DNA from: UBA6019 sp035535055
GTDB lineage: Bacteria; Chloroflexota; Dormibacteria; Dormibacterales; Dormibacteraceae
Reading direction: 5' to 3'
Length of the DNA: 19,686 nt
Assembly (NCBI GenBank): GCA_035535055.1
Contig: DATLQT010000091.1
Coordinates: forward strand, 1-19,686
Position numbers and translations under genes: made by a program. Under the pieces are notes generated by a model. It was not told the origin of the DNA, made no database searches, and was given only the letters and a program-made list of their open reading frames with translations. Positions 1-7,683 of this stretch are shown here, in pieces (position 1 is the first letter of the stretch; each line of letters begins with the position of its first letter).

Positions 1-861
1 CAGGTCCAGAACGCCGCCAACTCGGTGACCAGCGCCCGCGACGGCTACAACAGCCAGGCCGCCAACCGGCCGGCGACGATCCAGATGGAGCAGTCGCAGA
101 TCGCGGCCGCCCAGGCGCAGGTGGACACCGCCCAGAGCAACCTCGACGGAGCCACCCTCACCGCGCCGGTTGACGGCATCATCACCGCCGTCAACGCCCA
201 GGCCGGCGACAGCATCGCCGCCAACTCGGGCAGCTCGGGCGCCGAGGCCCCGGGCAGCACCGCGCTGCTCCCCTCCAGCGGCACCGGGACCGGCAGCGGC
301 GGCGCCGGCGGCGGCAGCGCCTTCATGACGCTCGTCAGCACCGCCAACTACCAGACCGTCGTCACCTTCGCCGAGTCGGACGCCGCCAAGGTCGCGGCCG
401 GCCAGGTGGGACAGGTCACCTTCGACGCCATCAGCGGCCTCACTGTCCCCGTCCACGTGCTCGCCGTCGCGGGTTCTGCGACGGTCGTCTCCAACGTCGT
501 CAACTACTACGTCACCCTCTCGCTGGACAGCACCGATCCGCGCCTGCGGCCCGGTATGACGACCAACGCGACCCTGATCACCGCCGAGGCCGACAACGTG
601 CTGACCGTGCAGAACTCCGCCCTCATCCACCGCGGCACGCAGGTCTTCGTCAACCTCCTGGAGGGCACCAAGCAGGTGCTCACGGCCGTCACCGTCGGCG
701 TGGTCGGAACCACGACGACCGAGGTCATGACCGGGGTCAGGGAGGGCGACACGGTGGTCATCCCGACCGTCAGCGCAACGCGGAGCACCACCACGCTCGG
801 CGGCGGCGGCGGCCGCTTCGGCGGCGGCGGGGCCGGGGTGGGCGTCGGGCTGGGCGGCTAG
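1..861 (+). CDS. MacA/HlyD-like membrane-fusion (periplasmic adaptor) protein, 5' truncated
   Basis: The frame is open from the left window edge, so the N-terminus (signal or anchor and first half of the hairpin) is missing. What remains begins in a Gln/Ala-rich coiled-coil return helix (to about base 150). A lipoyl-like half follows, with the typical TLTAPVDGIITAVNAQAGD string (about 160-215), then a Gly/Ser-rich insert, then beta-barrel and membrane-proximal domains (about 325-775). The C-terminus is a Gly-rich tail. This order is that of MacA/HlyD adaptors, which link an inner-membrane exporter to the outside. The stop codon directly abuts the ATG of a MacB-type ATPase, so the two are almost certainly co-transcribed. 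The Gly-rich insert and tail are unusual additions. The substrate cannot be inferred. Confidence 0.88.
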   Translation, partial: QVQNAANSVTSARDGYNSQAANRPATIQMEQSQIAAAQAQVDTAQSNLDGATLTAPVDGIITAVNAQAGDSIAANSGSSGAEAPGSTALLPSSGTGTGSGGAGGGSAFMTLVSTANYQTVVTFAESDAAKVAAGQVGQVTFDAISGLTVPVHVLAVAGSATVVSNVVNYYVTLSLDSTDPRLRPGMTTNATLITAEADNVLTVQNSALIHRGTQVFVNLLEGTKQVLTAVTVGVVGTTTTEVMTGVREGDTVVIPTVSATRSTTTLGGGGGRFGGGGAGVGVGLGG

Positions 862-1640
<779 letters not shown>

Positions 1641-1644
<4 letters not shown>

Positions 1645-2882
1645 GCGTCTTCGAGGCGATCCGCCTCGCCTGGCAGGGCCTCCTCGCCAACCGGCTCCGG
1701 TCGAGCCTCACCATGCTCGGGATCCTGATCGGCGTCGGCGCCGTGATCCTGCTCGTCGCGGTGGGCAACGGCGCCTCGGTCCAGGTCCAGAACCAGGTCT
1801 CGGCGCTGGGCTCGAACATCGTCTACATCTACCCGGCCTCCACCCGGGGCGCCGGCGGCGTCTCCCAGGGCTTCGGCAGCGGCTCGACGCTGACGGCGGC
1901 CGACGTCGCCGCGCTCAACAACCCGCAGGCGGCGCCGCACATCGTCACCGCCATCCCCGTCACCCAGGCGGCGGGCAACATGACCTACCAGAACCAGAAC
2001 TGGTTCGCACCGATGACCGGCTCGACCGAGCTGTTCCCGCAGGTGAGGGACTACACGATGGCGGAGGGAGCCTTCTTCACCGCCGACCAGGTCACCGCCA
2101 ACTCGAAGGTGGTCGTGATCGGGAAGACGGTCGTCGACAACCTCTTTCAGGGCCAGGACCCGCTGGGCCAGCAGATCAAGATCAACCGGCAGTCCTTCAC
2201 CGTGATCGGGGTGTTCGCCTCCAAGGGCTCGGCGGCGCTCGGCAACCAGGACAACATCGCGGTGGTGCCGATCACCACCGCCTGGACCTACCTGACCGGC
2301 GGCCGGGGCAAGAACATCACCCAGATCATCATCCAGGCGACCGACGCCAACTCGGTGACGGCGGCGACCCAGGAGGCGACCAGCATCCTCGCCGGCACCC
2401 ACCAGGTCGACCCGGCCAACCCCGACTTCACGACGCAGAGCCAGCAGGACATCCTGGCGGCGGCGGGCTCGATCACCGGCACGCTGACGGTGCTGCTGGG
2501 CGCCATCGCCGCCATCTCGCTGGTGGTCGGCGGCATCGGGATCATGAACATCATGCTGGTGACGGTCACCGAGCGGACCCGGGAGATCGGCATCCGCAAG
2601 GCGATCGGCGCGCGGCGCCGGGACATCCTGCTCCAGTTCCTGATCGAGTCGATGGTGCTGTCCGGGCTCGGCGGCCTGCTCGGCATCGCGGCCGGGTGGC
2701 TGATCTCGACCCAGGTCAGCGCCATCAAGCTCGGCACGACGTCCCTGCCACCGCCGATCGTCTCCCTCCCCTCCGTCTTCCTCGCCTTCGGGGTGTCGGT
2801 CGGGATCGGACTCTTCTTCGGTATCTACCCCGCCAACCGGGCGGCGGCACTCCATCCCATTGAAGCACTGAGGTACGAATAA
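1641..2882 (+). CDS. MacB-type ABC transporter permease (FtsX-like)
   Basis: A 413-residue protein with the MacB layout. One membrane helix near the N-terminus (about 22-43) follows the conserved ANRLRSSLTMLGILIG start. A large extracytoplasmic core domain (about 44-270) comes next. Three C-terminal helices (about 272-300, 330-352, 375-398) form the FtsX domain. The cytoplasmic coupling string ERTREIGIRKAIGARRRDI begins at residue 311, and the ending HPIEALRYE is the family consensus. The GTG start lies inside the ATPase stop (GTGA overlap), with GAGG seven bases upstream. MacB-type pairs export peptides, lipids or macrolide-like compounds by a mechanotransmission cycle; which substrate applies here is unknown. 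The following gene starts immediately after the TAA stop. Confidence 0.95.
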
Positions 2883-3347
2883 ATGAACTACGTAACGGCC
2901 GGTCTCGTCGCTTTCATCACGCTGCTGGGCGGCTTCTACGGCGGCTACAGCTATGAAGCGGCCAAGGTGCCCGCCAGCACCGGTTCGGGCGCGGCGGCCG
3001 CGAGCACCGGCGCTGGCGCAGCTGCCGCCGCGGGCGCGGGCGCCGGTCGCTTCGGCGGCGCCTTCGGAGGCGGTGCGGGCGGGGCGTTCGCGGGACGCGG
3101 CGGCGCCGGGAAGATCAGCAACCTGACCGCCACCGGTTTCACCCTCACGACCGCCGCCGGGACCGTGACAAAGGTCACCTTCGGCAGCGGCGTCACCGTC
3201 CGCAAGACCGTCACCGGCACGACCTCCGACCTCCAGAACGGAGTCACCGTCACCGTCACCGGGCAGCGCGACGCGAGCGGCAACCTGACCGCGACCGCGG
3301 TCACCCTCGTGCCGCTCCCGGCGGCGAGCGCGACCCCCGGCGGATAG
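2883..3347 (+). CDS. Membrane-anchored or secreted DUF5666-like protein
   Basis: This 154-residue protein begins with a hydrophobic helix (about 5-23) that could be a signal or anchor. A strongly Ala/Gly-rich linker (about 35-75) follows. The C-terminal all-beta module (about 76-150) has the pattern GKISNLTATGFTLTTAAG, then a Thr-Val-rich strand, then a DLQNGVTVTVTGQRDASGNL turn. That is the layout of DUF5666 (a small OB-like beta fold), a family whose biochemical role I do not know. The ATG directly follows the permease TAA, so it belongs to the exporter operon. The Gly-rich string containing RFGG resembles the tail of the upstream adaptor. I infer an extracytoplasmic accessory role; this is not shown by the sequence. 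Confidence 0.75.
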   Translation: MNYVTAGLVAFITLLGGFYGGYSYEAAKVPASTGSGAAAASTGAGAAAAAGAGAGRFGGAFGGGAGGAFAGRGGAGKISNLTATGFTLTTAAGTVTKVTFGSGVTVRKTVTGTTSDLQNGVTVTVTGQRDASGNLTATAVTLVPLPAASATPGG

Positions 3348-3360
3348 GGGCGGATCTGCC

Positions 3361-3546
3361 TTGGAGCGGGGGCTCTGGGCGCTCGCCGGGCTGGTGCTCG
3401 GCCTGGGCGGCTGGTACCTCCTGCTCCTCGGCTTCGCCGGGGGCTGGCTCGGCTACCTGGTGATCGGCGTCGGCGTCGGCATCGGCTGCGCCGTCCTGGG
3501 CAGCCTCGCCCATGACGCGCTGGCCGGCCCCAGCGAACGGTTCTAG
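3361..3546 (+). CDS. Small two-helix membrane protein, unknown function
   Basis: A TTG-started frame of 61 residues lies 13 bases after the preceding stop, with AGGGGCGGA just upstream. The product is almost entirely hydrophobic: two predicted helices (about 4-23 and 26-48) rich in Leu, Gly, Trp and Tyr, then a short polar tail ending SERF. Such composition is unlikely for a chance frame. Its TAG stop is part of a palindromic CTAG that also supplies the stop of the convergent enoyl-CoA hydratase gene. I do not recognise a family. Position suggests it is the last gene of the MacAB-like exporter operon. The main doubts are its short length and TTG start. Confidence 0.5.
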   Translation: MERGLWALAGLVLGLGGWYLLLLGFAGGWLGYLVIGVGVGIGCAVLGSLAHDALAGPSERF

Positions 3547-4343
3547 GTCTTGCTTCGCGCCGCCGGGCGGCGGTGGCCGCGGAAGCCGGCGCTGTAGTCG
3601 CGGAATTCGCTGCGGCTCATCAGCAGCGAATCGGCCCAGCGTCCGAGCCGGGCCGCGCCGAAGGTGTCCGAGGAGCGGCCGATGAGGTCCTTGGTCGTGG
3701 CGAGAGCGCCCGGCTCGGCGGTCAGCAGCCGTTCGACGTAGCCGTCGACGGCTGAATCGAGGTCGCCGTCCGGCACGACCCGATTGGCGATCCCGAACTC
3801 GAGCGCCCGCTCGGAGTCGATCCGCTCGCCCAGCATCAGCAGCTCGGAGGCGCGGCCGAGGCCGATCATCCACGGCAGCAGCCAGCAGATGCCGGTGTCG
3901 GCGCCGGCGATGCCCGCCCGGGTGAAGAGGAACTGGAAGCTCGCGCTCTCGGCCAGGACCCGGATGTCGGCGGCCAGGGCGAGCACCGCCCCCGGTCCGG
4001 CCGCGACCCCGTTGACGGCGGCTACCACCGGCAGCGGCAGCCCGCGGAGCGCGCGGACGCAGTCACCGGTGACGGTCGCCAGCTCATAGGCGTCGCGGTG
4101 GTCGGCCGCAGCGAGGCGGCCGAGCACCAGCTCGACCTCGCCGCCCGAACAGAAACCACCACCGCGGCCGCGCAGCACCAGGACCCGGACGTCACCCACC
4201 GTCTGCGCCAGCTCGGCGGCCAACCGGGCCACGTCGCGATAGACCTCGAAGGCGACCTCGTTGACGCGCTCGTCGCGGTCGAAGGCGATGGTCGCGACCG
4301 GACCCCGGACGGCATAGCTGAAATGGCCCCGTTCCCCGTGCAC
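3543..4343 (-). CDS. Enoyl-CoA hydratase/isomerase family protein (PaaG-type active site)
   Basis: A 266-residue crotonase-fold protein, the usual family length. The oxyanion-hole strands are visible as GGGFCSGGEV (61-70) and NGVAAGPGAVLALAADI (111-127). At the position of the first catalytic Glu of classical hydratases (Glu144 in rat mitochondrial hydratase) it has Val120. It keeps an acidic residue, Asp149, in the segment AGADTGICWLLP, as in PaaG-type isomerases. It therefore more likely isomerises, or acts on a ring-derived CoA ester, than performs simple beta-oxidation hydration. The GTG start is the only in-frame choice near the end of homology. Only 11 bases separate it from the divergent RidA-like gene, linking the two functionally. 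Its substrate is not evident. Confidence 0.9.
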   Translation of the reverse strand: MHGERGHFSYAVRGPVATIAFDRDERVNEVAFEVYRDVARLAAELAQTVGDVRVLVLRGRGGGFCSGGEVELVLGRLAAADHRDAYELATVTGDCVRALRGLPLPVVAAVNGVAAGPGAVLALAADIRVLAESASFQFLFTRAGIAGADTGICWLLPWMIGLGRASELLMLGERIDSERALEFGIANRVVPDGDLDSAVDGYVERLLTAEPGALATTKDLIGRSSDTFGAARLGRWADSLLMSRSEFRDYSAGFRGHRRPAARSKT

Positions 4344-4354
4344 GGCGCATCATT

Positions 4355-4765
4355 GTGACGGCAATGCCGGGAATCAGCCACTTCAATTCGCCGGAGCTGC
4401 CAGCGCCCTCCGGATACTCCCACGCCTCGTCCGGCTCCGGCGACCTGGTCTTCATCGGCGGCCAGGTGGGCTGCGACGTCAGCGGCCGGATCCTCAACCC
4501 GGGCGACATCAGCGAGCAGTTCGGCGCTGCCATCCGCAACCTTGGCGTCGCGCTCGCCTCGGCCGACTGCCGGCCGGACGACGTGGTCAAGATCCTCTAC
4601 TACGTCACCGATGTCGAGGCCTACAAGGCCGCGTCAAAGCCGATCGGCAAGCACTACCAGGAGGTCTTCGGGCGCCACTTTCCGGCCTCGACCCTGGTCG
4701 GGGTGAAGGGCCTCTTCGATCCCGCCGCGATGATCGAGATCGAGGCGGTGGCGGTGCGCAGTTGA
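4355..4765 (+). CDS. RidA/YjgF/UK114-family protein lacking the catalytic arginine
   Basis: A protein of 136 residues (GTG start) or 133 residues (ATG at 4364); the two starts cannot be separated. It has the chorismate-mutase-like trimer fold signatures: GDLVFIGGQVGCD (29-41), the DVVKILYYVTDVEAY helix-strand (76-90) and the C-terminal IEIEAVAV (127-134). RidA proteins hydrolyse reactive enamine/imine intermediates using an Arg in the PAR motif; here the motif reads FPASTLV, with Ser112 in that place, while Glu128 is kept. By the usual criterion this puts it in a Rid subgroup without standard imine deaminase activity. The stop overlaps the next start (TTGA), making it the first gene of a four-gene operon. 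Confidence 0.9.
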   Translation: MTAMPGISHFNSPELPAPSGYSHASSGSGDLVFIGGQVGCDVSGRILNPGDISEQFGAAIRNLGVALASADCRPDDVVKILYYVTDVEAYKAASKPIGKHYQEVFGRHFPASTLVGVKGLFDPAAMIEIEAVAVRS

Positions 4766-6120
4766 GTCGCGTGCGCGCCGAGGTGCCCCGCGGCTACTGG
4801 AACCCGCGCACCGAGACCATGGCCCGCGAGGAGCTGGCCGCCCTCCAGCTGCGCAAGCTGAGGGCGCAACTGGCGCATGCCCACCAGGGCTCGCCCTTCT
4901 GGCGGGAGCGGATGGATGCTGCCGGGGTCGGGCCGGACGACATCCGAAGTCTGGCCGACTACAGCGCCCGCTTCCCCATCCTCCGGCGCGACGAGATCAC
5001 CACCGCCGAGGCGACCGCGCCGCCCTACGGCAGCCTGGCCAGCGTCGACCCGGCGCTCGGCGTGCGCCACCACCAGACCTCGGGCACCAGCGGGGCCAAC
5101 CCGGTCCGGACCTTCGATACCAGCCGGGACTGGGCCTGGTGCGCCGACATGTGGTGCACGGGCGCCTACGCGATGGGCGTCCGCTCGACCGACACCGCCC
5201 TGGTCGCCTTCGGCTACGGCCTCTTCATCGGCTTCTGGGGCCTCCAGTACGCGCTCGAAAAGATCGGCTGCAAGGTGATCCCGACCGGGTCCTTCGACTC
5301 CGAGAAGCGGGTCCAGCTGCTGATCGAGCAGGAGTGCACCGTGCTCGCCTGCACACCGACCTACGCGCTCCGGCTGGCGCTGACGGCCGAGCAGATGGGC
5401 GTCGACCTCGCCCGCGATGGGAAGATCAGTGTGGTGATCGCTTCCGGCGAGCCGCGGCCGGAGGCGACCAAGCGGAAGATCGAGGAGGCGTTCGGCGCCT
5501 TCTGCGGCGACACCGCGGGCATGACCGAGGCGGCCACCATCTTCATGTTCGAGTGCGCCGAGGAGCCTGGCGGCTGCCACATCATCGAGAGCGACTACAT
5601 CGAGGAGGTGGTCGACCCCGAGACCCGCGAAGCCTGCGACTACGGCCGGGTCGGTGTCCGGCTGATGACCTCACTCGGCCGCGAGGGCATCCAGATGTTC
5701 CGCTACTGGACCAACGACCTGGTGGTGAAGCGACCGGCGGCCGACTGCTCCTGCGGCCGGACCTGGGACCTCTACCAGGGCGGGATCAGGGGCCGCCACG
5801 ACGACATGCGGAAGATCCGCGGGGTCTGGTTCATGCCCTCGATGGTCGAGGACGTCGTTCGCACCTTCCCCGAGATCGACGAGTTCCAGTGCCTGCTGGT
5901 GAACCTCGACGCGCTCGACACCCTGGTCATCCAGATCGAGCCGGTGGTGAGCCTCCATGAGGCGGAGTACGAGCCGCTGCGGGCCCGCTTCGCGGCCGAG
6001 GTGAAGCGCCAGCTCTCCCTGACACCCCGGGTGGAGCTGGCGGCGCCGGGCCAGCTGCCCCGCTTCGAGATGAAGGCAAAACGCTTCCGAGACATGACGC
6101 TGGAGGCGGCGAAGCCATGA
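4762..6120 (+). CDS. PaaK-like (phenylacetate-CoA ligase family) AMP-dependent CoA ligase
   Basis: This 452-residue adenylate-forming enzyme is close to PaaK length (about 430-440). The phosphate-binding loop reads TSGTSG (106-111). Later family marks are GEPRPEATKRKIEEAFG, the adenine/AMP string DTAGMTEA (TEA in place of TE), RYWTNDLVV, the hinge GRHDDMRKIRGVWFMPS and a C-terminal FEMKAKRFRD that supplies a candidate catalytic Lys. A Cys-rich CSCGRTW element matches the zinc-knuckle-like spot seen in this family. It should activate a carboxylic acid as its CoA thioester via an acyl-AMP in the cytoplasm. Whether the acid is phenylacetate, benzoate-like or non-aromatic cannot be read from sequence. 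It overlaps the genes on both sides by four bases (TTGA, ATGA). Confidence 0.92.
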   Translation: MSRVRAEVPRGYWNPRTETMAREELAALQLRKLRAQLAHAHQGSPFWRERMDAAGVGPDDIRSLADYSARFPILRRDEITTAEATAPPYGSLASVDPALGVRHHQTSGTSGANPVRTFDTSRDWAWCADMWCTGAYAMGVRSTDTALVAFGYGLFIGFWGLQYALEKIGCKVIPTGSFDSEKRVQLLIEQECTVLACTPTYALRLALTAEQMGVDLARDGKISVVIASGEPRPEATKRKIEEAFGAFCGDTAGMTEAATIFMFECAEEPGGCHIIESDYIEEVVDPETREACDYGRVGVRLMTSLGREGIQMFRYWTNDLVVKRPAADCSCGRTWDLYQGGIRGRHDDMRKIRGVWFMPSMVEDVVRTFPEIDEFQCLLVNLDALDTLVIQIEPVVSLHEAEYEPLRARFAAEVKRQLSLTPRVELAAPGQLPRFEMKAKRFRDMTLEAAKP

Positions 6121-6314
6121 CCGGCTACGCCAAGCCCGAGCTCTCGAAGTCCGAGCAGGAGCGGCTCCGCCGCGTCTACGACGACCTCCAGCAGCTCGCC
6201 GCCAGCGAAGTTCCGGCGGTGGCCGCCGCCGCCCGCGCCGCCCTGGCGCAGGTTCACACGGCCCTCAACGGCGAGGGCCTCGCCTACGAGCTCTACTCGA
6301 AAAATTGGAAATAG
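6117..6314 (+). CDS. Small helical protein of unknown function (65 aa)
   Basis: The ATG overlaps the ligase stop (ATGA) with GGAGG ten bases upstream, and its 3' end overlaps the next gene by ten bases. This is good evidence that it is translated. The product is polar and predicted helical: a charged N-terminal half (KSEQERLRRVYDDLQQLAAS), an Ala-rich helix, then a conserved-looking aromatic end (YELYSKNWK). No signal or membrane segment is visible. I do not recognise a family. Being sandwiched between a CoA ligase and a flavin oxidoreductase, it could be a small subunit or adaptor of one of them; this is inference. Confidence 0.75.
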   Translation: MTGYAKPELSKSEQERLRRVYDDLQQLAASEVPAVAAAARAALAQVHTALNGEGLAYELYSKNWK

Positions 6315-7120
6315 GCGCCGGCCTGCCGGCCGTCGTCCCCGGCGCCACCCTCGAGCTGATCGAACAATGGGCCCGCGCAGCTGACGCCGGCCCCTTCTCG
6401 AGCCTCGGCTGCCACGATCGCCTCGCCTGGGAGTCGATCGACTGCTTCACCGCCCTCCAGGCCGCGGGCCGGGCCACCGACCGGATACGGCTTGCCTCGC
6501 TGGTGCTGATCGCCCCGCTCCACACCTCGACCGCCATCGCCGAGGCCGCACACTCGCTGGGCGATCGGCTGACGCTCGGGGTCGGGATCGGGCCGCGGGA
6601 GGACGACTACCGGGCCGCCGGAGCCGACTTCCACGCCCGCGGTCGCCGGCTGGAGGAGCAGCTACAAGAGTTGCCGGGCCTCTGGCGGGGCGGCGCACCG
6701 ACCCTGCTGATGGGCGGTGGCGGCGACGCCGCCCTCAACCGGATGGCGCGGCTCGCCGACGGCTACGTCCACGGCGGCGGCCCGGCCCGGGCTTTCAAAG
6801 GCGCCGCCGACCGCGCCCTGGCCGCCTGGTACGACAACGGTCGCGAGGGGACGCCGCGGCTGGTCGGAACCGGCTACTTCGCGCTCGGCGACGCCGAGGC
6901 CGAAGGCAGGGAGTTCCTACGGCGGTACTACCGCTTCGTCGGCCCCTTCGCCGAGCGGATCGCCGACGGGCTGCTTACCAGCGCCGGCGAGATCGAGGAG
7001 CTGGCCGGAGGCTACGCCGAGGCCGGCTGCGACGAGCTGGTCCTGTTCCCGACGGTGCCCCGGCTGCAGCAGCTGGAGCTGCTGGCCGAGGCTCATCCCG
7101 GGGAAGAGACCCGGCGATAG
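6305..7120 (+). CDS. LLM (luciferase-like) class flavin/F420-dependent oxidoreductase, short form
   Basis: A 271-residue protein of the bacterial-luciferase-like TIM-barrel family. The start MEIGAGLP (TTG codon) is the first beta strand. Later marks are DRIRLASLVLIAPLHTS (59-75), the family loop RLTLGVGIGPREDDY (88-102) and MARLADGYVHGGG (147-159). These enzymes use FMNH2 or F420 for monooxygenation or reduction; the cofactor cannot be decided here. It is shorter than usual (about 300-350), mainly through compact loops. Its gene overlaps the upstream 65-residue gene by ten bases, closing a RidA-ligase-65aa-LLM operon. The 3' end overlaps the convergent mocA-like gene by 28 bases. It might oxidise the CoA ester made by the ligase (inference). 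Confidence 0.85.
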   Translation: MEIGAGLPAVVPGATLELIEQWARAADAGPFSSLGCHDRLAWESIDCFTALQAAGRATDRIRLASLVLIAPLHTSTAIAEAAHSLGDRLTLGVGIGPREDDYRAAGADFHARGRRLEEQLQELPGLWRGGAPTLLMGGGGDAALNRMARLADGYVHGGGPARAFKGAADRALAAWYDNGREGTPRLVGTGYFALGDAEAEGREFLRRYYRFVGPFAERIADGLLTSAGEIEELAGGYAEAGCDELVLFPTVPRLQQLELLAEAHPGEETRR

Positions 7121-7683
7121 TCCTCGGGGGTGTCGAGGTCGATGGGGTGAACGCCGTCGGTCTCGGCCGGTAACGGCGCCACCAGTTCCGGGCGACCCCG
7201 GACGACGGCGCGGCAGCCGACGTCGCCTTCGAGGGAGCCCAGGTCTCCGAAGAGCGAGCGCTCTAGCACCACCGGGGGGTGCAGGAGGGTGCCGAACCGG
7301 AGCGCCGCCGAGGGCAGGCCGGACGACGACTGCAGGTCGAGGAGGCGGTCGAAGAGCTCGGCGCTGACCGCGGGCTGATCGCCCAGGATCACCATCGCCC
7401 GCCCGACCTCGGGGCCGAGCGCGGCGAGGCCGGTTCGCACCGAGGAGCCCAGCCCGGCCTCGTGGTCGGGGTTGACGACCACCCGCGCCCGGCCGAGGTC
7501 GACGACGCGGCGGACCTCCTCGGCGTTGGCGCCCAGCACCACGACCACCTCGTCCAGCGCGGAGGCGTTGGCCGCCGCCACCACACCCTCGAGGAGCGGC
7601 CGGCCGTTGAGCGGCAGCAGTTGCTTGGGTGTGCCCATCCGCCGCGAGGAGCCGGCCGCGAGGACCAGCCCGGCGGACTTCAA
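7093..7683 (-). CDS. MocA/MobA-like molybdenum cofactor cytidylyltransferase
   Basis: A 196-residue nucleotidyltransferase. The N-terminus has the signature LVLAAGSSRRMGTPKQLLPL (starting at residue 6), where the nucleotide and the catalytic Lys bind. GDQPAVS is the metal-binding Asp loop, and the C-terminus has a DLDTPEDY motif typical of MocA. MocA joins CMP to molybdopterin, giving the MCD cofactor used by CO dehydrogenase, which is encoded just upstream. The start is TTG, chosen because it gives the expected N-terminus and overlaps the preceding stop (TTGA); no Shine-Dalgarno is visible, so translation is probably coupled. It is the last gene of the cox operon and overlaps a convergent gene at its 3' end. 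MobA (GMP) specificity is less likely given the context. Confidence 0.9.
   Translation of the reverse strand: MKSAGLVLAAGSSRRMGTPKQLLPLNGRPLLEGVVAAANASALDEVVVVLGANAEEVRRVVDLGRARVVVNPDHEAGLGSSVRTGLAALGPEVGRAMVILGDQPAVSAELFDRLLDLQSSSGLPSAALRFGTLLHPPVVLERSLFGDLGSLEGDVGCRAVVRGRPELVAPLPAETDGVHPIDLDTPEDYRRVSSPG

Noticed and set aside
2985..3115. Repetitive Gly/Ala-coding DNA that could be taken for a tandem repeat
   Set aside because: The DNA has no fixed repeat unit; it is a low-complexity protein linker encoded by GC-rich Gly and Ala codons.
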